Source of the DNA: Paenibacillus sp. YPG26
Lineage (GTDB): Bacteria > Bacillota > Bacilli > Paenibacillales > Paenibacillaceae
Direction of reading: 5' to 3'
Assembly (NCBI RefSeq): GCF_023704175.1
Contig: NZ_CP084530.1
Coordinates: 3,106,001 to 3,170,000 of the forward strand
DNA length: 64,000 nucleotides
Under the pieces are notes generated by a model, which saw nothing but the letters and a program-made list of their open reading frames with translations, was not told the DNA's origin and did not search any database. Both the position numbers and the translations under genes were made by a program. Positions 36,001 through 47,400 of this stretch are shown piece after piece. Every line of letters begins with the position of its first letter. Position 1 is the stretch's first letter.

Positions 36001-39000
36001 TTCCGTTCCCATCGGTAACGGCGGTCTTATTCCCGAGTAGATCATATTTGGTAGCTGACGTATTCCCTTCTGGGTCCACTGTGGTGGTAAGAAGAGTATT
36101 CATATCATAAGTAAATGAAGTCACCCGGTTAAGCGCATCCCATGCCCGTACTTGGGTATCATTAAGATTATACTCAAGCTTCTGTACAGATACACCGCTT
36201 GCGTCTTTACGTTCGATTAGCCGGTTCTTATCATCATAAATTAATGTGCCTGTATTTCCGAGCCAATTCGTCTCAGTTAGCTTATTACCGTTAGCATCAT
36301 AGGTGTATTTGGTTGCATGAACCTTTACTCCAGCTTTTATGTTGGTAACCGAATCCCGTTCCTCGATAACCCGGTTAAGTCCATCATATACATTCTCGTG
36401 AATATTTCCGTTCCCATCGGTCTCAAATCGCTTGTTCCCATTGAGATCGTACGCTACCTTTGTCGTGATAGCACTTGAGCCATCCACTGCCTGCTCGGTC
36501 GAGCTAATTTGATGGTCTAAAGCGTCATATTCATTGAGACTCACCTTGCCAGCCGAATCGGCTTCTTTGGCAAGGCGACCCATCGTATCATACTGCCTTT
36601 GAACCGTATATTCGGATACCGTATCGTCTCCAGATGAAGTTATGCTACGGATCATTCCCATAGCATTATATGAGTAAAGCGTCTTATTTCCATTAGCATC
36701 GGTGTCACTCAGCGGTCGGCCAGCCCAGTCATAGGAATGGGTCTCCAAGGTCTGCTCCGGCGAAGTGATCGATTTCTTCACAGCCAAAGATAGGACTTTA
36801 TTAGCGTCATCGAACGTAGTTAAATTTACGACACCGTTCACATTTGTTTCTGATATCTTTCTTCCCAGACCATCATATCCATACGATACAGATGTCTTTA
36901 GCCCGCGATCCTTAGCAATAGGGTTAAGCTGAGAAGCAAGGAGATTCGCCGCGTTGTAATTGTTGATTAGTCCGTACCCGGATTGGATCTTTGCCGCACT
37001 GGTTGTCCCTACTCCCGCTGCATACCCTTCTCCATCCAGCTCCTTGGTCACATTGCCATTTTCGTCGTACAGGTAAGCCTTGGCGACCTTCTCCGTCCAT
37101 TCTGTCGTCCAAGTAAACGAAGGACTGAGTTTCTGCTCATTGAACTTCTCCGTAATGAGCTTTGTGCGGCTCATATTGTCATACGTATATTCCGTACGGC
37201 TAAGTTCTTTCCATGATTTTGAGGCGTTATAGTTCTTCGGAGAGATCTCCGCAATTTTCCGGTCAGCTTTATCATATACATATAAAGTTACACCACCAAG
37301 GGCGTTGGTTTGTTTAGCAAGCAGCCCTTTCTCATTGTATTCATTCTGGGTCTTGTTCCCTCTCGCATCGAAAGAAACTAGCGGTTTACCCTGCCAGTCA
37401 TACGTGGTTGACGTCTTGGCTAACGCAGGGTTACCCTGTTCATCGATTGATGGCAATTTTGTTGCGATCGGATGGTTCAGGGCATCATAGGTGACTTCGG
37501 AACGAACGCCGTCCGGCGTGGTAACGGCAACTGGATTGCCGTTCAAGTCATATTCCGTTATAGTCTCAAGTGCCACCTGATCATCACGTGATGAAGGTGC
37601 CGGATACAGATCGGCTTTACCCACAAAGTGCTTTTCGGATACGGGCTTGCCTTGGTCATTATACGCATACTCGGTGACCATAGATTCTGTGGCTGAGGTA
37701 TATACCTCTTTGCGAATCGTATTCCCTTCTTCATCGTATTTGAGCAAGGTCTTGCTGCCGCTGCTGTTCGTGGTCAGCGTAATATGATCGTTACCATCAT
37801 ATTGAGATTTCGTGACGATCTTCCGATCTTCCAGTGGCTTCGCAAATAAAGCTACCGGATCTTTCCCGGCACTCTCTGCGATCTTGCGATCTGCCCGGTC
37901 ATACGTCGTTCCTTTGTACATGTACTTCGCTCCATCGAGCGGAGTCCAAGTATTAGTAAGCCGGTTCAGCCCGTCATAGGCAAAATAGCTTGTATTCCCT
38001 CTCGCATCGGTCACCGAGCGGGTAAGTCCATTAGGTTCATACACTGTTGCGACAGAATTCCCATCCGGATTCTGCCGTTCTACTTCTTTCCCTTGATCAT
38101 CATAGGTCCATATGGTAATCGCTGTATCCGTACTGTTTAAGTACTTCGTCTCCTTCTTCTGGGTCTTCCCATTGTCTAAGACCTTGTACGTATAGTCGGC
38201 CAACACATCCGGAACGGCCTGTGGGTTAGCTTTGAAAGAAATCTTGCTCACCCGGTTCATCACATCATATTGATAGACATAAACCGATTGGTTCGGCCGG
38301 GTCTCTGTCAATTTGTTGCCGTAGATATCGTAGGTATAAGAAGTTTCGTTGCCTAGGGCATCGATCTCTTTTTGGACATTGCCCGTAGGGTAATAGGTAT
38401 ACCGGGTTCCTATAGTGGCATCCCGATAATCATCGGTCGGCGTACTATCATTTAGTCCATCTTTATCTGAAGCATACTGCATCGGATCGATTTTTTGGAT
38501 TAACCGCTGCTGATTGTCATAGACAAACCTGTTTGTTTCCCCTTCGCTTTGAACAGACCGAATCACATGTCCATTATTATCGTAAGTATAGTCAGTCCGG
38601 TATCCTGCTGGGGAAATTTGAATCGTGTTCCACCCCAGGACATTGTACGTCAGCGTAGTGACATTGCCTTCCGGGTCTGTAGCGGTTGCTTTATTCCCGT
38701 ATTTATCATACGTATAGGCAGTCGTGTTCCCTTCAGGATCGGTTTCACTCTTAAGAATTCCACTGGCTTTAATTCCCAGCTTTTGTACTTCTGCTGGAGA
38801 ATAATAGACATAAGCCGTTATAGCAAACTTCGCCGGATCAGAGGAAGCCGTGTAAGCATCGGTTCCATTCAGCGGCTGGACCTTCTTGAGAAGCAAGGCT
38901 TTAGCCGTATCGTAGACGTAGTACGTCATTTTCCCGGATTCGTCTTTCTCGGAGACCAGGTTGTTCTTGTCATCATAGACATATTCACTAAAGCTGCCAT

Positions 39001-41425
39001 CCGGATTTACGGTTTTGGTAATGTTACCGTTACCGTCCCTTGTATATTGTGTCTTGTTCCCATTCCGGTCCGTGACGACCTTCTCTTCCCCAAATTTGTT
39101 GAAGCCGTTGGCATCGTTATAGTACTCCACCAGCGTCACACGGCCTTCCGGATCCTGCGACTTCGTCACAAACATCGCGGTATCGTACCATTTCACGAGT
39201 GTACGTCCATTAATGTCCTTCACGGTTGTCATCCGATTAGTCGTGTCATACTTGAACGTCTGTACATTGCCAAGTCCATTGGTGTACTGGCTTACCTTAT
39301 GGGGGCCTGTTCCTGCGCTGTGATCATATAAGATGGCTTCCATCACATTTTGGTTATTGTCCAGCAGTTTGCTCAGATACCCGTAGGTATCATAACTATA
39401 GTTACTAATGATATTCCCTTCCGGATCTGTCACGGTGGATAACCGATTAGATGCATCATAGGTATATTTAACCGTGCGGTTCATCGGATCGTTAAGGGTT
39501 GTGATATATCCAGATGCGTTGTAAGCAACAGTATAAATACGCCCTACCGTATCGGTAATTTTCTGTACTTTACCCGCAGAGTCCACCTCAATTTTCACCG
39601 TGTTTCCGTTCCGGTCTTGCATGGATACCAAGTATCCTGCCGTGCTAAAAATATATCTATATTGATCTGTTGTCGTAAGCACATGCGTACCATCCGCCTG
39701 CTTGACAAGCGTACTGTGGGAGTCGTTCGCAGTATACGTACTGTCTGCATTCTTCACGAAAACTACGGCCGTTCCTTTCGGCAACTTGGCTACTTTCAAG
39801 GTAGTATTCGTTGTATCATCCTTCAAATTCCCTTCGAATCCAAACGTCCAGCCTCTTCCCATCGTGCTAGAAGTACGGTCATCTTTGGAATTATAGGTCC
39901 GGGTAAAATCGATGCTAAATCCCGGCGCGGTCACAGACATATCCGTGATCGATTTAGAGTAATTCCCTGTGGTCACCGATACGCCTTCTTCTCCATAATG
40001 AATCTGCTCTTGAAGTGAAGGAGCAATAGTGGTGGCCAAGGTAACGACCATGTCACCTTTTCCCGTGGACGTAGAAGGCTTGGTCGGCGTACTTGGCTTA
40101 GACGCATCCGTCTTCGTTTCGGTCGCCTTAAGCGCTTTGGCCGCATTGAGAAGGCCTGCTGTTGCTGTCTTCCCTTCTAGCATTTGTAGAGATGTCGTGC
40201 TTGATTTCATACGCTGCGCCAGCTGTTCAACTGTCAAATCCGCAAATTGGCTCTTCACCAAGGAAGCTACTCCCGTCGCCATAGCCGCAGCCATCGAGGT
40301 TCCACTCAAGTAGCCGTATTCGCCACTAGGCAGGGTACTCAGAATCCCGACTCCTGGCGCCGCAAAATCAACGGCTGCGCCATAGTTGGAGGTAGAGGAA
40401 AGATTCCCTTGGTTATCGATCGCCCCCACCGAGAGCACATTAGCTAGGGAGTATGCCGCAGGATACACCGGATTCTTGGTGGTATCCTGTCCGTTATTTC
40501 CTGCTGCGCAAACAAACAACATATCACTCTGCTTGATCGCTTCTTCTAGTGCCGGATTGGCTTCCGCCCCTCCAAAGCTCGCATTTATCACTTTAACGCC
40601 CATTTGCTTGGCATACTCGATCGCTTCAATCGCATCCGAGGTATAACCGCTAGTTCCGCTGATAAACTTCAGCGGGAGGAGCGTTACTTTTGGAGCCGTC
40701 TCCGCAATAATCCCCGCAACATGTGTACCATGCTTATCCTCGCTGGCATTGTCGTACACGATCCCGTCGTGATTCGCGAAATCCCAGCCGTGAACGTCGT
40801 CCACGTATCCATTCCCGTCATCGTCAATTCCGTTGTCTGGTGTTTCTCCACCATTGATAAAGATTTGGGATTTCAAATCCGGATGACTGATGTCAACGCC
40901 GGTATCAAGGACACCCACCACGGTAGATGCTGCACCTTGGGTAATGTTCCAGGCATCTTTAATTTTGATATCGATCCCGGGCTCTCCCGTTTGGTACGCG
41001 ATTTGCTGCCCTGTATTGGACAATCCCCACAGCTCATCAAACCGATCATCCAGTGGCGTGGCAGTAATGTTTAATTTATAATCCGGCTGTGCAAACTGAA
41101 CATTGGGATCCTTTTTCAGTTCGGCAATCGTCTGTGTAACATCATCATTGTCACCGACTTCAAGCACTTCGACATTGGAGCGGCGGAGCTTAACTTTAGT
41201 ATCGAGTTTCCCTAGCTTCAATTTGGTTTTTAGTTCCTTTTTGCTTGTTACCGATTTCTCATTGTTCTTGTATTTGACCAAAATTTGTTTGTGATGCTTC
41301 GGCGCCTCTTGAACCGAGCTTGTATCTGGCTTCGCTTGTACCGATCCCATGCTGGTATAGAGCATGCTGGTTAGCACGGAGGTGATGGTGAATAGATGAA
41401 ATGCTCTTGCTAATAACTTCTTCAT
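33044..41425 (-). CDS. Giant secreted subtilisin-RHS protein with nucleotidyltransferase toxin tip
   Basis: A 2793-residue protein. In order: signal peptide (1-31), S8 propeptide-like segment, subtilisin domain with Asp174 (LDTGVD), His232 (KHGTHVAG), oxyanion Asn311 (AGNNG) and Ser377 (GTSMAA); a linker; a DUF6531-type start (VTTGNYSKSITDM); a long YD/RHS repeat shell; the RHS core end (RYYDPSIARFISEDTY ... DPTGHW, to about 2408); and a 385-residue C-terminal region. That region ends in a nucleotidyltransferase fold domain: GSRANGT, then D2709 and D2711 in DSDIDFAV, and a third acidic pair in GIDVDIS. RHS shells enclose C-terminal toxins released by proteolysis. AGGAGG precedes the ATG. The upstream RCC1/FnIII gene ends 9 bases before; the immunity gene follows. 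The tip looks more A+T-rich than the shell. Confidence 0.92.
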   Translation of the reverse strand: MKKLLARAFHLFTITSVLTSMLYTSMGSVQAKPDTSSVQEAPKHHKQILVKYKNNEKSVTSKKELKTKLKLGKLDTKVKLRRSNVEVLEVGDNDDVTQTIAELKKDPNVQFAQPDYKLNITATPLDDRFDELWGLSNTGQQIAYQTGEPGIDIKIKDAWNITQGAASTVVGVLDTGVDISHPDLKSQIFINGGETPDNGIDDDGNGYVDDVHGWDFANHDGIVYDNASEDKHGTHVAGIIAETAPKVTLLPLKFISGTSGYTSDAIEAIEYAKQMGVKVINASFGGAEANPALEEAIKQSDMLFVCAAGNNGQDTTKNPVYPAAYSLANVLSVGAIDNQGNLSSTSNYGAAVDFAAPGVGILSTLPSGEYGYLSGTSMAAAMATGVASLVKSQFADLTVEQLAQRMKSSTTSLQMLEGKTATAGLLNAAKALKATETKTDASKPSTPTKPSTSTGKGDMVVTLATTIAPSLQEQIHYGEEGVSVTTGNYSKSITDMSVTAPGFSIDFTRTYNSKDDRTSSTMGRGWTFGFEGNLKDDTTNTTLKVAKLPKGTAVVFVKNADSTYTANDSHSTLVKQADGTHVLTTTDQYRYIFSTAGYLVSMQDRNGNTVKIEVDSAGKVQKITDTVGRIYTVAYNASGYITTLNDPMNRTVKYTYDASNRLSTVTDPEGNIISNYSYDTYGYLSKLLDNNQNVMEAILYDHSAGTGPHKVSQYTNGLGNVQTFKYDTTNRMTTVKDINGRTLVKWYDTAMFVTKSQDPEGRVTLVEYYNDANGFNKFGEEKVVTDRNGNKTQYTRDGNGNITKTVNPDGSFSEYVYDDKNNLVSEKDESGKMTYYVYDTAKALLLKKVQPLNGTDAYTASSDPAKFAITAYVYYSPAEVQKLGIKASGILKSETDPEGNTTAYTYDKYGNKATATDPEGNVTTLTYNVLGWNTIQISPAGYRTDYTYDNNGHVIRSVQSEGETNRFVYDNQQRLIQKIDPMQYASDKDGLNDSTPTDDYRDATIGTRYTYYPTGNVQKEIDALGNETSYTYDIYGNKLTETRPNQSVYVYQYDVMNRVSKISFKANPQAVPDVLADYTYKVLDNGKTQKKETKYLNSTDTAITIWTYDDQGKEVERQNPDGNSVATVYEPNGLTRSVTDARGNTSYFAYDGLNRLTNTWTPLDGAKYMYKGTTYDRADRKIAESAGKDPVALFAKPLEDRKIVTKSQYDGNDHITLTTNSSGSKTLLKYDEEGNTIRKEVYTSATESMVTEYAYNDQGKPVSEKHFVGKADLYPAPSSRDDQVALETITEYDLNGNPVAVTTPDGVRSEVTYDALNHPIATKLPSIDEQGNPALAKTSTTYDWQGKPLVSFDARGNKTQNEYNEKGLLAKQTNALGGVTLYVYDKADRKIAEISPKNYNASKSWKELSRTEYTYDNMSRTKLITEKFNEQKLSPSFTWTTEWTEKVAKAYLYDENGNVTKELDGEGYAAGVGTTSAAKIQSGYGLINNYNAANLLASQLNPIAKDRGLKTSVSYGYDGLGRKISETNVNGVVNLTTFDDANKVLSLAVKKSITSPEQTLETHSYDWAGRPLSDTDANGNKTLYSYNAMGMIRSITSSGDDTVSEYTVQRQYDTMGRLAKEADSAGKVSLNEYDALDHQISSTEQAVDGSSAITTKVAYDLNGNKRFETDGNGNIHENVYDGLNRVIEERDSVTNIKAGVKVHATKYTYDANGNKLTETNWLGNTGTLIYDDKNRLIERKDASGVSVQKLEYNLNDTQVRAWDALNRVTSFTYDMNTLLTTTVDPEGNTSATKYDLLGNKTAVTDGNGNTTRYDYDYLGRLSRVTNALDEVTSYTYDLIGNKLTQTNGNGHVSTFEYNAADLLVRRIDPGGLQVKNGKIAYQADQIESYTYFANGSMKTKTDRNGNTTSYSYDVHERQLSRTVDGPSLTSSPVQGRQVSYTYDNNDNPLTVSDKTGTTIRTYDELNRTITKSVPKLGTNTYQYDDTMGLTQGFRAEVTTDVKGNVTRKVYDKTNRLVEVKANNDPAISYTYYNDGSRKSVVYSSGIKEEYTYTLTNHVSTLKNFKGTALMDSYTYAYDAAGNQLSKEELINGVNKGKTTYTYDALSRLQTVLEPGGKQTTYSFDAAGNRIEEKVKDSSSVKTTQYEYNNQNRLTATRELTSQGSTQLVNYKYDNNGNLINKSTEIIKKIDPQKPTDPTFGIFVYGQKNENPRIDNIVSGTAAYEYDVWNQLSKSSTGEGTVTYEYNGDGLRTKKISNGVTSQYVYESDKVVLETDESGKQTAFNLYGTNLLTRKVGDEKYSYLYNGHADVTALVNDSGEVKASYYYDAFGNIAQTTGNVKNSVRYAGYQYDEESKLYYLNARYYDPSIARFISEDTYLGEANDPLSLNLYSYVSNEPIMYSDPTGHWKESDKNITNVTVQAQLIALTSAYFKATTDKDRRSIEKSAEDLRRSAAAKRVDVTPLMYANVENIINTAVSLAGKGDFNKNTWNDVLKKNNLTVSKDGKTTTLGRTDLEVSTQMEFVDSKHRAELITHVAVNYNFGNKEKIFLSQAAKAGQITSIPQGLALYDFMNLNNGKVSENDLKLLHVNYKSASNTISSLYSNFHFARFDLTINDAVRQASNYSLGEYFPVGTKVSGTSGKFVYSGALETSAGAGGKPKSAGKLTIPQGLTSKQFKSISSKIRQKLGSISNDILVQGSRANGTARVDSDIDFAVRVSPEKFDELVKQRFGTPNRGSAKEKTMLHAIKTGKIQAGEAGLSSFRKQLQQELGIDVDISIIKSGGSFDNGPYIRLK

Positions 41426-41434
41426 AGGTTCCTC

Positions 41435-44400
41435 CTAAAATTCCATTGCTTTCAGATAACTAATTGGATCTTTAAAAAAGTTGGTTTCCGGCTTTTGAAT
41501 AACGGTATACGTAAGTGAGGAACCGCCAGAGACGCTTGCTCTGAATTTGATACTGTTCAAGACCCCGGTCCAAGATTCACCTGGATTCACTACTTTATCT
41601 GTCGTAAAGACAATCCGGCCTGGCGTAAACGAATTAACAATAATATCTGTTCCCGTAATTCGGCCAGTCGTAAGTTCCGGTGTTCCAGTTAAAATAGAGA
41701 GATCAGCGACGCTCATCGCATTGGGATCATAGTTGACCATCAACGTATAACGACTAAAGTCGGTCACATCCGAGGCGGTGAGTCCAAGATCCACGGTCTC
41801 TTTCTTGGTGAGCTTCGCAGTCACGGTGTTGTTGATAATGAGGCCGGTCCAGTCACCGACACCCGCTGCATTATGCGTACGAATCCGGTATTTGTGCTCC
41901 GATTCCTTGGCTATTCGGCGGTGCTGATACGATGTATGCATCCCGATATCTTGAATCTTGCCATTGATCTCAATCTCGTATCCTTGAGCAGTTGGATCTG
42001 CATCCCAAGCAAGGGTGACGATACTACCCGACGAGGTAAGACGGATATTCTGAGGTGCAGCTGGGAAGTCCGGAAGAGTAGCTAAGGTCACTAGCTTGGA
42101 CCAATCTCCTTCTACTGCATCTGTTTTTGCACGTACACGGTAGGTGTGAGGCGTAAACGGATCCAGCAAAATGTCCCGGTACGTCGTTTCTTCGAAATTA
42201 TCCACTACAACTTTCCCGTCGATCTCTAAGTCATAACCAAGTGCACCAGGGACAGCTTCCCATGTCACGGTCACGTAATCTTTACCGGCGATCGCATTCA
42301 CATGAGCTGGCGGTAATGGCTTGACCGGTAACGTAGTTAATGTGATTAGCCGGGACCATCCACTGATTCCCGCTCCGCCTTGAGCCCGGATCCGGTAGAT
42401 ATGCGTAGTTTCCGCAGTCAGGCCTGTTTGTTTATAGGTAGTACCTGATACACTGCTCACTTGTCCGTCAGCTTCGATATAGTATCCAATTGCAGATGGA
42501 ACCGCACTCCAAGTTAACTCTACCGAGGTATCCTGGACATTATCGGTAATATTCGTCGGTGTAGGGAGCCGGAATGTTGTACTGGATATTGGATCACTCC
42601 AGGCTCCGCCCCCAATTTCATTGACCGCACGAACCCGATACTGATGAGTGGTTCCTGGTTCAAGCCCAGCGATGTCCGTAGCATTCGACATGCTGTTATT
42701 AATCACAACAACGCCATCCGCTTCAATTTCATAGAAGGTTGCATCTTCGACTGGTTTCCAGTTCAGACGAACTTTTTTGTCTTCCGCTTCCGCTTTGAGC
42801 TCGGTAGGAACCGATGGAACATCGGATTTGGTCATGATTGTATACATCTGTGACCATGGGCTGATTCCCCCGCTATTGACAGCACGAACCCGGTAAGTAT
42901 GCTGGGAGCCCGGCAGGAGTCCGCCGACTTTGAACTCGGTAGTCTTGCTTGTCTTACGCAGCTGACCATCCCATTCCACTTCATAGTTCAACGCTCCGAT
43001 CACGTCACTCCACTGCAGACTTACCGTCTTGCTAGTGGGTATCGCAATGATGTTGCCCGGAACGATAGGTGCTGGAAGCAGTGTACGAACCATAACTGCT
43101 TGGCTCCAAGCTCCCTTCACGCTGTCATTTACAGCCCGTACACGGTAGGTGTATATGGTGTTCGGATCGAGTGACGTTGGGTTGTACACCAGTGAAGTTC
43201 CATTAGAAATGATCTGATCACTATTGATCTCAATCTCATATCCAGTCGCATCCTGAACTGGATTCCAGGTCAACTTGACGCTGTTACTGGTAACACTGGT
43301 CTTTAGATTTAGCGGCTGTGTCGGCGGCTTAGCTGGAGGGCCGACTTGAACCCAAACCGAGGGAGCCGTTTCGTTCCCTTCCTGATTTCGGGCTTTGATT
43401 TGGAAGCGATATGACTTCCCTGACTTAAGGCCGTTTACCGTGATTTTCTTATTTGTTAAAGTGATCCATGCAGATCCTGATATTAGCTTCCCAGTTGTAC
43501 TTACCGTGCTTGTCCCCGTTGACAATTGGTACTGGGTATTTGCCGGGTTGTTATCCGATACGGTAAAGGTAGCTGTTGTCGGCGTTGTCCCGCTTAGCGT
43601 TAAAACTGGATCGGAAGCGAGCGTAATAACGTCCCGTGTTTCCGTTGTAATGTTCCCAGCCGAATCTTTCATTTCAAATTTGACATAATACTTTTTGTTA
43701 GGCGCCAAATTATTTACCGTAAACGTATTTGTTGAATTCCAGTTGCTTGTTTGGTTATTTATCGTGATACGGTATGGATCTGGATCCAGTCCACCGTCAT
43801 TGGATGTTACGGTAGCTGTAACCGAGTTCGTAGTGGAACTCGTTGTAAATGTATTTTGTAGAGGTGCATTATTAATAGTAAATGACATCTTAGCTTGTGC
43901 CGTTTGGGCACCATCACTGACTTCATAGCGAAGGGTATGGATGCCTTTGGTTAAGTTGTCTGTGTTAAGTGTATCGAAAGTAAAGATATCAATGTTTCCA
44001 GAGAGTTTAAGGTTTTGTGTGGCTTTAGGCTCAGTCTCAGCATCAAGGAAATACTTAATTGATGTGATCGCATTAGATTGGCCTTTTATTTTTAATTTGG
44101 GTATGATTGATTGTTGATTAAGATTAATTAAAGTTGGTGTAGAGCGATTACTAATGGTGCCCAGTTGACCAGAAGAATTGTTTCCCCAACCCTTCAACGA
44201 TCCATCCTCCATCAATGCCAATGTGTAGTAGGATCCTGCTGAAAGCTGCCTGACTCCACTCAAACTAGGGATTATTGTTGGCATCATTTTAGATGTTGTA
44301 TCACCTGCGCCCAGCTGCCCGTGGAAATTGAATCCCCAACTCTTCACCGTTCCATCTTCCATCAAGGCCATCGTGTGAGAAAAGCCTGCTGAAAGCTGTT

Positions 44401-47400
44401 TCACCCCACCAAGGCCAGAGATCGTTGTAGGGACCGTTTTGGACATTGTATTACCTGTACCTAGTTGACCATCGGAATTATATCCCCAACTCCTCACCGT
44501 TCCATCCGCCATCAAGGCCAACGTATAGAAATATCCTGCTGAAAGCTGTTTGACTCCACTCAAACCAGAGATCGTTGAAGGGATCGTTTTAGTTGATAGA
44601 TCACCTGTACCCAGTTGCCCATGTACGTTATATCCCCAACTCTTCACCGTGCCATCCTCCATCAAAGCTAGCGTGTGATAAGCACCTACTACTAGTTGTT
44701 TGACTCTACTGAGGCTAGGGATTGTTGTGGGGATAATTTTGTTCGTCATATCGCCCGTGCCTAGTTGACCATAAGAGTTATCTCCCCAACCCTTTACTGT
44801 TCCATCACCCATCAAGGCCAATGTGAAGTAGGATCCTGTTACTAGTTGCTTGACTCCGCTTAGACCAGGGACCGTAGTAGGAACCGTTTTGGACACTGTA
44901 TCACCTGTCCCCAATTGCCCACTACCGTTACTACCCCAACTCTTCACCGTTCCGTCAACCATTAAGGCTACTGTGTGAGAAGAACTTGCTGCCAGCTGTT
45001 TCACTCCGCTCAGGCCAGAGATTGCTGTTGGGACCGTTTTGGACACTGTATCACCTGTGCCCAGTTGCCCATTATCGTTACTTCCCCAACTCTTCACCGT
45101 ACCATCCTCCATTAAGGCTAACGAGTGAGAAGAACCTGCTGTCAGTTGTTTAATGCCACTAAGGTACAAAATTGTTGTGGGAGATGTTTTGTTAAGTGAA
45201 TCACCCATACCAAGTTGGCCAAAAAAGTTATAACCCCAGCTCTTCACCGTTCCGTCCTCCATCAAGGCCAAGGCGTGAGAAGAACCTGTTGCTAGCTGTT
45301 TGACTCCACTAAGGCCCGGAATCGTTGTTGGGGCTGTTTTGTTCGTTGTATCACCTGTACCCAGTTGCCCAGAGGAGTTATATCCCCAGCTCTTGACCGT
45401 CCCATCCTCCATCAAGGCCAAGGTGTGAGAAAAACCTGCTCCCAGCTGTTTGACTCCACTAAGGCCCGGGATCGTTGTGGGGGCTGTTTTGTTAACCGTA
45501 TCACCTGTACCTAATTGCCCAGAGGAGTTATATCCCCAGCTCTTAACCGTCCCATCCTCCATCAAGGCCAAGGTGTGAGAAGAACCTACTGCCAGCTGTT
45601 TGACTCCACTAAGGCCCGGGATCGTTGTGGGGGCTGTTTTGTTAACCGTATCACCTGTACCCAATTGCCCAGAGGAGTTAGATCCCCAACTCTTGGCCGT
45701 CCCATCCTCCATCAAGGCCAAGGTGTGATAATAACCTGCTGCCAGTTGTTTCACTCCACTGAGGCTTGGGATCTTTGTCGGTGTATTTCCAGTCGCCGTA
45801 TCGCCCGTACCCAGTTGCCCAGAGGAGTTAGATCCCCAACTTTTTACCGTCCCGTCCTCCATCAAAGCCAGCGTGTGACTAGCTCCTGCGGCGAGCTGTT
45901 TGACTCCACTAAGTCCTTGAATCGTTGTCGGAACCTTTATATTTACTGAATCTCCCGTTCCCAACTGACCATAGTTATTCTTTCCCCAGCCCTTGACCGT
46001 TCCATCCTCCATTAAGGCCAGCGCATATGAATCACCAACCGCTAGTTGTTTGATTCCGCTGAGGCCAACTACCGTTGTTGGGATCGTTCGATCCGATGTA
46101 TCTCCCGTTCCCAACTGGCCAGAAGAGTTACTTCCCCATGCTCTTAAAACTCCGTTAATATAGGAGTAAGATGAGTCGGAATAGCTAGAAGATACAATAA
46201 AATTCGCAGAGTCAATGGCCTCTATTTGTAAGGGCACCGTCATTACTTGAAACCCAGGAATATCTACTGGAGTTAACTTTGCGGACCCATCCGCTATGCC
46301 TAGCTGATAATTCCCGTTATATCCCACTGCCCGTACAGAGTTGTTTTCTTTTAGGAAAAATGCAAAGTTCGGTCCCGCACTTACATTTACTACGTTATTC
46401 TCTGTTGTAAGTGAAGTGGGAGTTGTCCGATTAGTAGTGTCCCCTAACCCCAACTGTCCATAGTTGTTATATCCCCAGCTCTTGGTGGTTCCGTCATTTA
46501 ATACGGCAAGAGAGAAGTAATTACCCGCAGTTACCTGAGATATATTGGTAAGGGAAGGAATAGGAACCGGTGAACTTGAGCTCACTGTTGTTCCTATACC
46601 TAGTTCACCATAACTATTGGTTCCCCAAGATTTTAAAGTCCCATTATTCAATACTGCCAATACATGAGTATATCCAGCAGATAATTGCCGTACATTTGAT
46701 AAATTGGGCAAGGGGGTTGGTACACTTACATTTGTTGTATTACCGAGTCCTAATTGACCGTTCCCATTGTATCCCCATGCTTTTACCGTTCCGTCATTCA
46801 ATAGGGCGAGCATATAATTATTACCTACTGAAATTTGACTTACATTCGTCAGGTTAGGAATCTTAGTTGGAAGGGTCCCGTTAGTTGTCGTCCCACTACC
46901 AAGCTGTCCGTAAGAGTTGTACCCCCAACTTCTAACTGTCCCATCATTCATTACTGCAGCAGCAAAATATTGTCCTGCAGCGATTTGTTTAACATTTGTT
47001 AGATTTGGAATAAGTGTAGGCGTCGTTCTATTGGTGGTATCTCCGAAGCCAAGTCCATAATACCCGTTATAACCCCATGACTTTACCGTTCCATCCTTCA
47101 ATAGTGCGTAGGAGCTATTGTAGCCAGCTGCCAATTGTTTAACATTCGTTAGACCTGTAATTTCTGTCGGAACTGAGGCTTGGGTTGTGGATCCAAGACC
47201 GAGTTCTCCACTGCTACCATAACCGCTTGACTTCACTTTCCCATCCGCAGTTAGGAACAGCGCATAAGAGCTGTTAGCTACAATGCTTGGTTGCTGAAAA
47301 GTTGTTGTATCAATAGCAGCCTGTACCTTATTCAGTGGCAACACAAACGCGATTAATTCAGCAACCAACAAGATTGCAATGAAAAGTTTGCCGATTTTTT

